Made by a program: the position numbers and the translations under genes | In this document: positions 1-11,215 of the stretch, piece after piece | Position numbering within the stretch: the first letter of the stretch is position 1 | How the letters are laid out: each line of letters opens with the position of its first letter | Source of the DNA: Ophiura sarsii | Lineage: Eukaryota; Echinodermata; Ophiuroidea; Amphilepidida; Ophiuridae | Length of the DNA stretch: 64,000 bases | Reading direction: 5' to 3' | Assembly (NCBI GenBank): GCA_035610835.1 | Contig: CM069452.1 | Span: 25,053,121 to 25,117,120 of the forward strand | Notes under the pieces: generated by a model | What the model was told of the DNA's origin: nothing | What the model saw: only the letters and a program-made list of their open reading frames with translations | Database searches by the model: none

Positions 1-385
1 ATAACCATTCCAGCTAAGAATATCTAGTATATATTTAATAATTGTTAATATAATATATAAATACAAACCATCCCTCTCCTATAGGCCAATTAACATAAAT
101 AGTTTGATTCTAAATTGTAGGGGAAAAGGTCAAACAAAAAAAAAGCTTGATGATATCAGATCTTTTAGGCCTATTTTCTTAGCCACAAAAAGAAGATAGG
201 TACATTTTTGTGAGCTATCAATTTCAGGCTAGCCGGTTTTATACTTTCAAACCTGAAAAATAACTATAGGCCAAGAAATAGGCCTCGAATAGAATTTCAG
301 GCTTATTCCTTAGCCACGAAATAGTTTTAGGCTAAGTCGTGGCTATAAGTTCAGGCTAAATAAGCCTGAAGCTTTGGTAAGGGTA
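1..385. other. AT-rich non-coding stretch with AGGCCTA-type sub-repeats
   Basis: No supported gene is seen. From about 150 to 370 the words AGGCCTA and CAGGCT recur many times in both orientations among AT-rich sequence, suggesting an old degenerate repeat. It abuts the LINE fragment that starts near 386. Confidence 0.5.
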
Positions 386-1075
386 ATTATCCTCGGTATT
401 CATGTTTTACATTCATTTTACCAAGCGTTCTCCAATATTGCAAAACTGATTGTTTCATTTTATCAAATATTATATTATTACCCCCTGGCCCCTGGCTCCT
501 TGAGATAATGAACATCCTGTTTAGGTTACTTACCACTGAGTTATTACTAGAACTTACAACAAAGACCACCCTATTGAGCAATTTGAATAGACCTAGTCAA
601 TACCCGGGGGGGGGCACTGACATTTGAAAAGGGTATAGGTATGTGCCGCGCTGAAGACCCCCTTTTTCACCCTCTGCTGCTAGTTCTTATGACCCCCCTT
701 TTGAGCCTGCATCAGTTCTTAAGACCCCAATTTTATTGAAAATTCAAAAATCGCGAAATTTTGCGTTCCAAAGCCCCAATTTTGTGTTCCAAAGCCCCAA
801 TTCTTCAAAAATTGTGCGTTCTTAAACCAAAATAAATCGAAAATTGAACTATAGGCCAGTTCTCAAGACCTATTTTTTGGAAAAAAATCAGTTCCTAAGA
901 CCCTATTTTTCGTCATAAAATCCACTCAGTTCAGTTCTGTAGCCCCCCTTTTTGAGACCCTGGGCGGCACACCCCTACCCAAAAAAAAGTTGAGTGCCCC
1001 CCCCCCCCCCCGGGTCAATATGCATTTGCATAATCTTATCCATGATTAGGGATTTAGCTATATATCGGCAGCGAC
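386..1075 (-). pseudogene. LINE ORF2 fragment (region upstream of the RT core), interrupted by a MITE
   Basis: On the minus strand this matches the LINE segment that is better preserved at 5217-5640 plus. Both include the stretch readable as DKIMQMRIDRSIQIAQ and the downstream region with the word AAACGCTTGGTAAAATGAATG or its close variants. The fragment is split by a foreign element at 603-1013: LINE bases stop at 602 and resume at 1014 with a repeated GTCAATA. Several frameshifts and stops make it non-functional. It lies just beyond the 3' tail of the LINE copy at 1192-3096, but it is a separate fragment of the same family, because LINE 5' material should not lie downstream of a 3' tail. 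Confidence 0.6.
603..1013. mobile_element. Non-autonomous inverted-repeat element (MITE-like) inserted in a LINE
   Basis: The ends are inverted copies of each other: a poly-C/G run followed by CACT(G/C)A, then a GTG(C)CG block about 30 bases in. The flanks carry the 7-base duplication GTCAATA (596-602 and 1014-1020). The related LINE at 5395-5425 is uninterrupted at the equivalent place, giving a paralogous empty site. The interior repeats the theme of AAGACCCC / AAAGCCCC words and has no coding potential. Superfamily not assigned. A weaker relative may lie near 52940-53050. Confidence 0.7.
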
Positions 1076-1186
1076 CATGATATGATTATTCTGAACATGG
1101 TTTTCAATGATGAGTTCATAAAACGTAAGGACAATGATAACAAAGTCATGGGATATTACACCAGATTATGACTTTAGCAAGTATCT

Positions 1187-1217
<31 letters not shown>

Positions 1218-1222
1218 TTTGA
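1187..1222. repeat. (TTTA)n microsatellite, probable 3' tail of the adjacent LINE
   Basis: About eight to nine copies of TTTA on the plus strand read as an AAAT tail on the minus strand. They lie right after the 3' untranslated region of the minus-strand LINE at 1223-3096, the expected place for a LINE tail. Confidence 0.75.
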
Positions 1223-3096
1223 ACATACACTTTTACAACAGTGGCACCCGTCTACCCGACGGTGCGTTCATAATATATACATACAATAATTGACAAAAAC
1301 GAAAGAACATTAAAAATTATTATATAGTCATGTATACAATAGTCTCAATAGATTCACTTTGAGTTCATAATATTACATCTAACAGCCCACGCACGTTTAA
1401 GGTATGATTTGCAGAATTGGTCAAGGATAGCGTATGCAGAACGGGCAGCTTTAGTGTGTCTGTAAGGCGTGGTGATATTAATTGGACAACCTAGCATTAT
1501 ATACAATTTTGAGTCCAGATTACTGATAATAAATTCCAGCCAAACATCACTAAAACCATCGTTGCATAGGTTATTTTCGAGTTTGATATATTCCTCGACC
1601 CTTATCTCATTCAGTGATCTACATGTAAATAAGAAATGTCTTAAGTCTTCCATTGAATCATCATTACAAAGCATACATTTACCATCCTTATTATTTGAAG
1701 ACCATTTGCGTATTCTATGTTCCAATGGAAGCGTGTTTGATCGCGCTTTGAATTTTAGACTACAACCAAAGAAATCAGTTTTGTCTAAAAGATAGTCTTC
1801 CAATTGAACGGTTTTTTTAAACTGCAAATAGTCGCTAAGAGAAGATTTTTCCCTAACAGTGTTACTCCATACATTATGACAGACAATCTTATTAATGCGC
1901 TTAAATGTGTTGACCCAGCGTGGACTTGTGGGGGCGTCATTAATAATGTATTCCATGTCGCATCTTTTAAGCGTATCTCTAATCGACGACAACCATTTGA
2001 ACCTGATATGGTCCATGTCGCAGTTTAGATTCATTAGAGCGTTTAACATAAGTTTTGGCCAACGGTGCATCTCTAGATTAGAGAGTCGTGCAAGATACTT
2101 AATTCTGTGAACATCTTGAAGGGAGGCGATGGGGTTCCACCCCAAGTCGCCATAGAGGGCTACGCCCGGCGTGTTACGGGGTGCCTTCAAGATATATCTT
2201 GCCATTTGTAGCTGCAAATTCTCTATTTTATTGCTATCAGCCTTGCTACCACAGGTCCATACCGAGCATGCATAGTTAATAGAGGGAACCGCTAAAGATT
2301 TCCAAAGAATGTTACCATAATAAATCCTATTGAAATTATCGTGACTATCAACGATCGATTTTATATACGCGATCAACCTATTTCCTTTCTTAACAACTTC
2401 ATTGACATGAGTGTGATCAGACAAATTTCTTGAAATGTGGACCCCTAAGTATTTATAGTGATCGCACTCGGAAATCGATAGATTGCCTAGTTTCCAGAGT
2501 TTAGTTTTATCTGTACGTTTGCCTACCACCAATACCTTAGATTTATCAATATTGAAGTCTAATTTCCAGGTTCGTGAGAAAGTTGATGCAATGTCTAGCA
2601 TCCTTTGCAATTCGACTGCGTTATCTGCTATAAGAACTACATCATCAGCCCAAAAAAGACAACCTGTTTGCACATTACATGTACGTACCCCCACCCCTTC
2701 TTTCCTTATGAGTCTAGCTAATTCATTTATGTAAATGCAGAATAAAATTGGTGAAAGCACACATCCCTGTTTTACACCTTCTTCCACCTCAAAAAAATCT
2801 GTAATGAGATCACCAAACTTAACATTAGATTGAACATTCATATATAGACTACTAATAATGTTCCACATACTGCCCCGAATACCTAACTTCCATGCAAGTG
2901 ATAACAAACCGTCCCGCCAGACCGTATCAAAGGCTTTACTGAAATCCAGGAAGGCTAAATATGTGGATTTGTTCTCAGCCAATCGCGTGGCTGCTATGCT
3001 TTTCAGGGAGAAAATATGATCCTCGCATCTGTAATTCTTCCTAAAGCCTCCCTGTATTTCCGAAAGAAATTGGTGGTCTTCAACAAAACATATCAA
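1192..3096 (-). mobile_element. 5'-truncated non-LTR retrotransposon encoding the RT core and C-terminal CCHC-like domain
   Basis: An open frame of 580 codons (1354-3096, minus) begins with a non-ATG codon, so its start is a truncation and not a real initiation site. It encodes a reverse transcriptase from just before motif A to the C terminus. LDFSKAFD gives the motif A aspartate near residue 51. GVKQGCVLSPILF follows at about 107-119. WADD carries the catalytic aspartates at about 151-152. Near the end, C474, C477, H487 and C492 form the Cys-Cys-His-Cys motif common at LINE C termini. A 3' untranslated stretch and an AAAT-type tail follow. The endonuclease and N-terminal RT motifs are missing. 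The long clean frame implies a recent insertion. Clade is not certain (Jockey/CR1-like group). A second, more damaged copy is at 8125-9930. Confidence 0.85.
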
Positions 3097-3119
3097 GATG
3101 AGATTAAATCTAAATTTAA

Positions 3120-3136
3120 AACCCCCCCCCCCCCCT
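3120..3136. repeat. Poly-C tract at the LINE 5' truncation point
   Basis: A run of C with one T lies a few bases beyond the point where similarity to the other LINE copy ends (about 3090). It may mark the 5' junction of the insertion. Confidence 0.6.
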
Positions 3137-3604
3137 CCCCTAGGGTATTGAAATTGTGGTCGTACGTAGCCAAGATACCAATCTTTTTTTTAATCTTTCA
3201 TAGGTCGGTCCAATCATTCTTTAAAACTGACGTCTCGAACCCATTTCAAATGAAAACGGGCAAACACTCCCCACTCTCCCCTAGTGGTGAAATGTTTACA
3301 TTTGATGAAATAAAATTAGTTTTGTTCATAAAGCTAATTGCATACAATACATAGCTGTAAGCATGCGATCCCTATACGTTTGTGGTAAAATAAAAGAGGC
3401 GTTAAATCGGATCGACGATATGACATAAATAACCAGCTTATTTTAGGGGCCTATAATTATCCTTTTAGCTGCAAGTTACAAATGTAATGATTCAGCATAA
3501 TTATAATAACCGTGATATCTGTATGATGCACATTGAAATATTCGGTATTGCAATGTGTAATTTAGTATTTTGAATGATTTGATTTGAAACTTATATTAAA
3601 GGAA
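3137..3604. other. Unique-looking AT-rich sequence, no feature seen
   Basis: No convincing exon, RNA gene or repeat was found here. Confidence 0.4.
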
Positions 3605-3606
3605 TA

Positions 3607-3954
3607 TTATGTGATCTCTTCCAAGGGGCGCCCTCTATCCATGATTTTTTTTAGAAAGTAGATTTTCTTGCAGATTTACATTTTTGATCATAAATCCCCC
3701 TATAGGCCTACTATATCCCGAGTCACAGAGCGATACGATTCCTAATTACTTAAACATCATGGTTTTTAGGGGTTGAAAGTAGATTGTTCGCTAGCTAGTT
3801 TATTTTCATTCTAAAAACATAATTTTGTAATTAGGAATGGTATCGCTCTATATTCATGATTTATGATCAGAAATGTAGGCTGCAAGGAAATCTGAAATCT
3901 GGTTCCAATTTTTTTCCAGGATTGAGGGCGTGTCCCCTGGAAAAGATCACATAA
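3607..3954. mobile_element. Foldback MITE with TTATGTGATC termini
   Basis: The left end reads TTATGTGATCTCTTCCAAGG and the right end is its imperfect inverted copy (GGAAAAGATCACATAA). The arms extend inward over about 140 bases and include GAGCGATACGATTCC and its inverted counterpart. TA dinucleotides flank both ends (3605-3606, 3955-3956), compatible with a TA target duplication. No coding potential. Confidence 0.65.
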
Positions 3955-4449
3955 TATACATGTAAGATTAAATATGTAAGGGTGCGTTCGTTACTAAGGA
4001 AGCAAAGATGTATTTATATTGTTGAAAATTACGTAAAAAAATACAGGGCGAGTAAATAAAAAGTGTACTCAACTTTGAGATTTTATATCTTAGTAAATCT
4101 GTCTAAAAAATGCACAGATTATTTATTGAGGCAGACGTAGATGGCTCAAATGATATTATTTTTGTTGAAATTTGTCGTGGTACTTTTGCGTAAAAATGAA
4201 CATTTTATAAATCGAACACGATTTGCGATATTTTGATTTATAAGATCTATTGTATTTCACTATTGAAAACGGTCCACACTCTCCGAGCTGAATCCGACTA
4301 TCACAAAAACCAGAATGTTTGTTGTTGTTGTTGCTAAATGCAACTATTTTGTCATTATATCGCATTTAATGTTTGAGAAAATATCTGAGAATGTTGATTT
4401 GTCTTGTTAGTTAGCTATTATGTATCATACATTTGTATATGAATCCACT
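3955..4449. other. Non-coding sequence between MITE copies, nothing supported
   Basis: AT-rich, with short frames only and no recognisable product. Confidence 0.4.
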
Positions 4450-4610
4450 TGTTAAATGCATATTATGTCATCTTTTCCATGGCCGCCCTCTATTCATGAT
4501 TTATTGCAGATTTACATTTCTGATCATAAATTCATAAATCAAAAATATATTCTGAGTTTCAGAGCGATACGATTCCTGATTGTGGTTTTAGAGTGAATTT
4601 AGAATGAAAA
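4450..4610 (+). mobile_element. Half copy of the TTATGTGATC MITE family
   Basis: This matches the left arm of the element at 3607-3954: ATTATGTCATCTTTTCCA, a GCCGCCCTCTATTCATGATT block and CAGAGCGATACGATTCCTGA. The second arm is missing. Confidence 0.55.
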
Positions 4611-4832
4611 ATAAGTTGTCGCGCAGACTCATAAAATATTGGGATTCTTTTTGCTAGTGATAGTAGTAGTAGTATCGTGGAGATCCCGCCTATTGTTTCA
4701 GGCGCACCCCTTCAGCTGCAAATGTGCCGCTGTTGAAGGGTCCATTTATTTTTACGTATTTTACAAGTTTTTCGTATTTACAAGTTTTTTCGTATTTACA
4801 AGTTTTTCCTGTAACCTAGGAAATTGAGTTGT

Positions 4833-5070
4833 CACAGACCGGGATGATCCCCTACTCTTTACGAAGGAGTCTGTGACCTTTTAACGTGCTCGGATTATTG
4901 CACTTCCGATGCACGAGACCACCATTTATACGTGACTTCTGAACCACGAGACAATTGAGACTAAGTACCTTGCCCAAGGATACAAACATGTTGGCCGAAG
5001 TGGGGCTCGAACTCACAAACCTATGATCGTGAGACTTGCTTCTGATCCACTGGACCACACATGCTCTCTC
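4833..5070 (-). mobile_element. tRNA-derived SINE, copy 1
   Basis: On the minus strand the 5' head has a tRNA-like A box (TGGTCCAGTGGATCAGAAG) and a B box region with GAGTTCGAGCCCC. This identifies an RNA polymerase III promoter of tRNA origin. The body contains CCTTGGGCAAGGTACTTAGT, and the 3' part has a domain ending GATCATCCCGGTCTGTG. The same tail domain occurs at 18880-19155 and 51272-51506. The full copy may reach back to a TAG-type repeat near 4660. It is a transposon relic, not a functional tRNA gene: no full cloverleaf can be drawn. Confidence 0.8.
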
Positions 5071-5179
5071 TATAGTGAATAAATTGCCGTATACATTGGT
5101 TGCCTTCATATTCTGATAACAAAAATGTCTTAAACAATTTTTACTTTGAGTACACTTTGTTCACCTTGACTGGGATACT

Positions 5180-5893
5180 GATAATTTTAATAATGTTGAC
5201 TCACTATATGAGATAGTTGGAAATTAAAAGTTTTGAATGCTGCTGGTGGGATAAAGATATTACTGCTTGTAAGTTACATAGACAATGGTGTAAAGGTGAT
5301 AAGAGGGCTACTATTGAAGGGGATAAGCTTTGGAGTGATTACCAAGTCAAACGTCATATAGCTAAATTCCTAATCAAGGATAAGATTATGCAAATGCGTA
5401 TTGATAGGTCTATTCAAATTGCTCAATAGGGTGGTCCTCTTTGTTGTAAGTTCTGGCAATAACTCAGGGGTAGGCAACCTAAACAGGATGTTCATTGTCT
5501 TAAGGGGCCAGGGGGTAATAATAATAATAGGGCCTATTTGATCAAATGAAACAATAAGTTTTGCAATATTGGAGAACGCTTGGTAAAATGAATGTAAACA
5601 TGAATACCGAGGAGGATTATGAATCAATAGAAGAGATTTGTAAATAATATTAGAACTTGTTATAAATTGATAATAATTGTATAGGCCTATTAGTGATATT
5701 GACCTAGGCCTAAGCTTAGATATAATTAGAGATGCTATTAGGAAATGTAAGAATGATAAATCGTCAGGATTGGATGACATTACTAATGAATTATTGAAAA
5801 ATGGCGGCACGTGCCCCATCAACCGCTCGATATTATCCTTATTTCTATAAATTATTGAATTGCAATCTACACCATCTGCTGAGTGGAATAGGG
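5180..5893 (+). pseudogene. LINE ORF2 5' part (linker and first RT motifs), left arm of a large inverted duplication
   Basis: In broken frames this reads EGDKLWSDYQVKRHIAKFLI, then later SGLDDITNELLKNGG and STPSEWN-like residues. These precede the RT core of many LINEs. Stops and frameshifts interrupt it. At about 5893 the LINE sequence ends abruptly and a foreign block (5894-8124) begins. The LINE continues at 8125 with GIIIPIHKKGN, exactly the motif expected next. From about 5259 onward this segment and the following hairpin block are repeated in inverted orientation at 9931-11215. Confidence 0.75.
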
Positions 5894-5937
5894 CCTAAGG
5901 GTGTTAAGAATAAGGAGATCGCAAAGATCTTAATAAT

Positions 5938-6565
5938 TGCACGCGCGGAAAAGCAATTCAAAATCGACAACTCCGCGAGGCGGAAATGTGAACAAATAAT
6001 GGTATTCCCGCAAGCGGACATTTGAAGAATATTTCGATGACTCCGCTAGCGGAAGTATTAAGAAATATGTTCTTTCCCGCGTGCGTAAAAACAACCCAAA
6101 AGCGACAACTCCGCGAAGCGGAGATGTGAATTTTGTTTTGCTTTTCCGTGAGCGGCAAAGCAATCCGAAAGCAACAATCCCGCGAAGCGGAGATGTGAAT
6201 TTTGTTTTGCTTTTCCGTGCGCGGCAAAGCAATCCCGAAGCGACAATCCCGCGAAGCGGAGATGTAATTTTAGAATAACTACAAGCGGTATGTTTGTGCC
6301 GCGTTGGGAAATGTGAACAAATACGTGCATGTCCGTAAGCGGGAAAGCAAAGCCAAAGCGACAATTCCGCGAAGAGGAATTACAAACAGGAAGTGGTACC
6401 TCCGCTTGAGGACTTTTTCCCCCGCTTGCGGCAATGCCAATAAATGTTGGCATATCCGCAAGCGGAGATACCAAGCGGAGCTTACATTCCCGCTTCGCGG
6501 GAATGCAAGCGGAGTTTTGCAGTACCGCAAGCGGTATTGCAAAGAATTCGGTCCATTTTAATACC
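5938..6565 (+). repeat. GCGG-hairpin block, copy 1
   Basis: A 630-base block has a short perfect or near-perfect palindrome of the type CCGC(N2-4)GCGG every 30-60 bases (for example TCCGCGAAGCGGA, CCGCTAGCGG, CCGCAAGCGG). The spacers are related to one another, such as AATGTGAACAAATAATGGTA and TTTTGTTTTGCTTTTCCGTG. The block ends GTCCATTTTAATACCTG, a terminus shared with the copies starting at 9931 and 53689. The strand given is arbitrary. No protein is supported. Confidence 0.8.
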
Positions 6566-7924
6566 TGCAACCTTGCAATGTCAGTTGGCGGTATAACCTT
6601 AAGTTTGTATCTCAACCAAGCACAAGGTTGCGCAAGCAACTGGTTAAATTTGGAAATTACAACCTTGCGCAACCTTGCAGAAACATCTAAAGCTTGCGCA
6701 ACCTGCCGCAACCAGCTAGTGGTGCAAGGTTGCACAAGGTTGCGCAAGCAACTGGTTAAATTTGGAACATTACAACCTTGCGCAACCTTGCAGAAACATC
6801 TAAAGCTTGCGCAACCTGCCGCAACCAGCTAGTGGCCGCAAGGTTGCGCATGGTTGCGCAAGCAAGCAACTGGTTAAATTTGGAACATTACAACCTTGCG
6901 CAACCTTGCAGAACCAGCTAGTGGTGCAAGGTTGCACAAGGTTGCGCAAGCAACTGGTTAAATTTGGAACATTACAACCTTGCGCAACCTTGCAGAAACA
7001 TCTAAAGCTTGCGCAACCTGCCGCAACCAGCTAGTGGTGCAAGGTTGCGCAAGCAACTGGTTAAATTTGGAAAAATATAACCTTGCGCAACCTTGTGCAA
7101 CCTGTTTGCAACCAGCTAGCAACCACCAAAAACATGCATCAAAATTCGGAACCAATACCAAAATAAGCTTATATGTTTTAAACTTACTATTCTTCAGCAT
7201 TTTTATCTGCAACATCAGTTTCCTTCAAAGATTAGAATATGATTCACAACTTGTTTTTCTAGCATACCTCATTTTCATTATGAAATTGATTACAATAAAG
7301 TATGGGTACAATTAATCACTACAATTTTAGTAAAGGTTACAATGACAGCAATGTTTATTTCACATGTTTGAACTTTTGACCTGACCTTTGAACATAAGAA
7401 GAAACCTTGCGCAACCAGTTTGGTGTTTCTGAAGAGGTTGCGGGAGCTTGCGCAACCAGTTGGTTGCGGGAGCTTGCGCAACCAGTTTGGTACTTCTGAG
7501 AAGGTTGCGCAACCATCCGCAACCAGTTTGGTTCTTCTGAGCTGGTTGCAGGAGGTTGCACAACCAGTTTGGTAATTCTGAGAAGGTTGCGCAACCATCC
7601 GCAACCAGTTTGGTTCTTCTGAACCAGTTTGGTTCTTCTGAACTGGTTGCAGGAGCTTGCGCAACCAGTTTGGTAATTCTGAGAAGGTTGCGCAACCTTG
7701 CAGCAACCATCCGCAACCTTGCGCAACCAGTTTGGTTCTTCTGAACTGGTTGCAGCAACCTTGCACAACCAGTTTGGTTTTTCTGAGAAGGTTGCGCAAC
7801 CTTGCAGCAATCATCCACAACCTTGCGCAACCTTGCGACAAACGTCTGCAACCTTGCGACAACCTTGCGCAACCTGGTACCACCTTGCTGCAACCAAATT
7901 TTGGTGATTGCATTTTCGTAAGGG
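6566..7924 (-). mobile_element. TTGCGCAA-array element, truncated copy
   Basis: This is an inverted relative of the complete element at 48681-50555. It has two arrays rich in TTGCGCAA separated by a non-repetitive stretch (about 7115-7390). The first array has units of about 113 bases containing AGAAACATCTAAAGCTTGCG; the second contains CAGTTTGGTTCTTCTGA. The right end CATTTTCGTAAGGG (to 7924) is the element terminus. The opposite terminus is missing because similarity stops at 6566, at the junction with the hairpin block. No coding potential. Confidence 0.75.
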
Positions 7925-8124
7925 ATACCAAGGAATGATTTTATTAGCCACGCCACAAATACAAATCTTTCGTATAGCGCGGGAAAATGTATTATAAAGC
8001 AAGCCTTAAAGCCCGCCAGCTATCGCTATTCGCGGCAGCTATCGCTATTCGCGCCAGCTATAGTGTCGCACCTAACATGCCTAATCAAAATGAGTAAATC
8101 TCCAAGATCCACGTAACAAAAGGT

Positions 8125-9930
8125 ATTATTATACCAATCCATAAAAAGGGTAATAAGAGTAATCTTAATAACTACAGGGGCATCACATTAACTTCATGTG
8201 TTTCTAAAGTGTTCAATCGTATTATCTCTAAATCAACATCATTTTTTGTTGAAGACCACCAATTTCTTTCGGAAATACAGGGAGGCTTTAGGAAGAATTA
8301 CAGATATGAGGATCATATTTTTTTCCCTGAAAAGCATAGCAGCCACTCGATTGGCTGAGAACAAATCCACACATTTGGCCTTCCTGGATTTCAGTAAAGC
8401 CTTTGATACGGTCTGGCGGGACGGTTTGTTATCACTTGCATGGAAGTTGGGTATTCGGGGCAGTATGTGGAAAATTATTAGTAGTCTATATATGAATGTT
8501 CATCTATAAATGTTAAGTTTGGTGATCTTGTTACAGATTTTTTCGAGGTGGAAGAAGGTGTGAAACAGGGATGTGTACTTTCACCAATTTTATTCTGCAT
8601 TTACATACATGAATTAGCTGGGCTCATTAGGAAAGAAGGGGTTGGGGTTCGTACATGTAACGTGCAAACAGGATGTCTTTTTTGGGCTGATGATGTAGTT
8701 CTCATAGCTGATAACGCAGTCGAATTGCAAAGGATGCTAGACATTGCATCAACTTTCTCACGAACCTGGAAATTAGACTTTAATATTGATAAATCTAAAG
8801 CATTGGTGATATAGGCAAACGTACAGATAAAACTAAACTCTGTATGATTTCCGAGTGCGATCACTATAAATACTTAGGGGTCCACATATCAAGAAATTTG
8901 TCAGATCACACTCATGTCAATGAAGTTGTTAAGAAAGGCAACAGGTTGATCGCGTATATTAAATCAATTGTTGACAGTCATGATAATTTCAATAGGATTC
9001 ACTATGGTAACATTCTTTGGAAATCCTTAGCGCTCCCCTCTATTAACTATGCATGCTCAGTATGGACCTGTGGTAGCAAGGCTGATAGCAATAAAGTAGA
9101 GAACTTGCAGCTACAAATGGCAAGATATATCTTGAAGGCACCCCATAACACTCCGGGCGTAGCCCTCTATGGCGACTTGGGGTGGAACCCCATCGCCTCC
9201 CTGCAAGATGTTCATAGAATTAAGTATCTTGCACGACTCTCTAATCTAGAGATGCACCGTTGGCCAAAACTTATGTTAAACGCTCTATGAATCTAAACTG
9301 CGACATGGACCATATCAGGTACAAATGGTTGTCGTTGATTAGAGATACGCTTAAAAGGTGCGATATGGAATACATTATATATGACGCCCCCACAAGTCCA
9401 CGCTGGGTTAACACATTTAAGCGCATTAATAAGATTGTCTGTCATAATGTATGGAGTAACACTGTTAGGGGAAAATCTTCACTTAAACTATTTGCAGTTT
9501 AAAAAACCCGTTCAATTGGAAGATTATCTTTTAGACAAAACTGATTTCTTTGGTTATGTAGTCTAAAATTCAAAGCGCGATCAAACACGCTTCCATTGGA
9601 ACATAGAATTCGCAAATGGTCTTCAAATAATAAGGATGGTAAATGTATGCTTTGTAATGATAATGATGATTCAGTGGAAGACCTGAGACATTTCTTATTT
9701 ACATGTAGATCACTGAATGAGATAAGGGTCGAGGAATATCTCAAACTAGGAAATAACCTATGCAACAATGGTTTTAGTGATGTTTGGCTGGAATTCATTA
9801 TCAGTAATCTGGACTCAAAATTGTATATAATGCTCGCCGCTCGGTTGTCCAATAAATATCACCACGCCTTACAGACACACTAAAGATGCCTGTATAATGC
9901 ATGCTATCTTTGACCAATTCTGCAAATCAT
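8125..9930 (+). pseudogene. LINE ORF2 3' part: reverse transcriptase core and C-terminal domain, frameshifted
   Basis: Closely related to the minus-strand copy at 1354-3096. In order it shows GIIIPIHKKGN and NNYRGITLTS (RT motifs 0-1), FLDFSKAFDTVWRDG (8380-8430), GVKQGCVLSPILFC (8560-8600), WADDVVLIADN (about 8685-8720) and YKYLGVHIS (8865-8890). The Cys-rich LCND...HFLFTC segment lies at 9645-9710. At least four frame breaks (near 8325, 8505, 8810 and 9290) inactivate it. Similarity ends at about 9930, a few codons before the stop of the other copy, exactly where the second hairpin block begins. The 3' tail is therefore lost. Confidence 0.85.
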
Positions 9931-10541
9931 ACCAGGTATTAAAATGGACCGAATTCTTTGCAGTACCGCTTGAGGTACTGCAAAACTCCGCTTGCGTTCC
10001 CGCGAAGCGGCAATGCAAGCTCCGCTTGGTATTTCCGCACGCGGTAATGCAAACGTTTATTCGTATTTCCGCGAGCGGAGAAAAAAATCCTCTTGGAGAG
10101 GTACCACTTCCTGTTTGCATTTCCTCTTCGCGGAATTGTCGCTTTGGCTTTGCTTTCCCGCTTGCCGACATGCACATACTTATTTACATTTCCCAACGCG
10201 GCACAAACTAACCGATTGCTATTATTCAAAATTCACATCTCCGCTTCGCGGGATTGTTGCTTCGGGATTGCTTTGCCGCGCAGAAAAGCAAAATCAGCAT
10301 TTCCACAAGCGGGGTCATCAAAATGCCCGCTAGCGGTATTACCATTATTTAATCGTATTTCCGCTTCGCGGAGTTGTCGCTTTTGGATTGTTTTTACGCG
10401 CGCGGGAAAGAACATATTTTTTAATACTTCCGCTAGCGGAGTCATCAAAATATTCTTCAAATGCCCGCTTGCGGGAATACCATTATTTGTTCACATTTCC
10501 GCCTCGCGGAGTTGTCTCTTCTGAATTGCTTTTCCGCGCGT
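9931..10541 (-). repeat. GCGG-hairpin block, copy 2 (inverted relative to copy 1)
   Basis: It begins with AGGTATTAAAATGGACCGAA, the inverted form of the end of copy 1. It runs through the same series of CCGC...GCGG palindromes to TTTTCCGCGCGTGCAATTAT, where the inverted LINE piece begins. With copy 1 it forms part of inverted arms of about 1.3 kb each. Confidence 0.8.
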
Positions 10542-11215
10542 GCAATTATTAAGATCTTTGCGATCTCCTTATTCTTAACACCCTTATTCCACTCAGATGG
10601 TGTAGATTGCAATTCAACAATTTTACGAAATAAGGATAATATCGAGCGGTTGATGGGGCACGTGCCGCCATTTTTCAATAATTTATTAGTAATGTCATCC
10701 AATCCTGACGATTTATCATTCTTACATTTCCTAATAGCATCTCTAATTATATCTAAGCTTAGGCCTAGGTCAATATCACCTGAGACTTAGTCTCAGATAT
10801 CACTTATACAATTATTATCAATATAACACTAGTAATTGTAATTACAAGTTCTAATATTATTCACAAATCTCTAATTAACATCTATTGATTCATTTACCAA
10901 GCGTTCTCCAATATTGCAAAACTGATTGTTTCATTTTATCAAATATTATATTATATTACTACCCCTTCTGGCCCCTGGCTCCTTGAGACAATGAGTTTAG
11001 GTTGCTTACCCCTGAGTTATTGCCAGAACTTACAACAAAGAGGACCACCCTATTGAGCAATTTGAATCGACCTATCAATACGCATTTGCATAATCTTATC
11101 TTTGATTAGGGATTTAGCTATATGAAGTTTGACTTGGTAATCACTCCAAAGCTTATCCCCTTCAATAGTATCCCTCTTATCACCTTTACACCATTGTCTA
11201 TGTAACTTACAAGCA
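10542..11215 (-). pseudogene. LINE ORF2 5' part, right arm of the inverted duplication
   Basis: On the minus strand it repeats the piece at 5259-5893: EGDKLWSDYQVKLHIAKSLI, DDITNKLLKNGG and STPSEWNKG are readable. Similarity to the left arm stops near 11215, after the codons for CKLHRQWCKGDKR. Damaged and non-functional. Confidence 0.75.

Larger units (their letters stand above)
5894..8124. mobile_element. Composite insertion splitting a LINE (hairpin block plus TTGCGCAA block)
   Basis: The LINE protein is interrupted between STPSEWN(K) and GIIIPIHKKG. The inserted 2.2 kb contains a connector (5894-5937), a GCGG-hairpin block (5938-6565), a TTGCGCAA element fragment (6566-7924) and a short 3' piece (7925-8124) with two or three copies of the word CAGCTATCGCTATTCGCG or its variants. 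Long open frames across it are translations of short repeats, not genes. Confidence 0.65.

Noticed and set aside
4833..5070. Functional tRNA gene on the minus strand
   Set aside because: A and B boxes are present but acceptor and anticodon stems do not pair, and two other copies with the same tail show a SINE.
5938..6565. Helitron 3' end hairpins
   Set aside because: There are many hairpins rather than one, and neither block end shows CTRR with an A/T target.
6058..8002. Open frames of 60-229 codons on both strands across the hairpin and TTGCGCAA blocks
   Set aside because: All are translations of short repeats (patterns such as CATFSE.PNWLR and FPLRGIVA in several frames at once), with no codon bias or domain.
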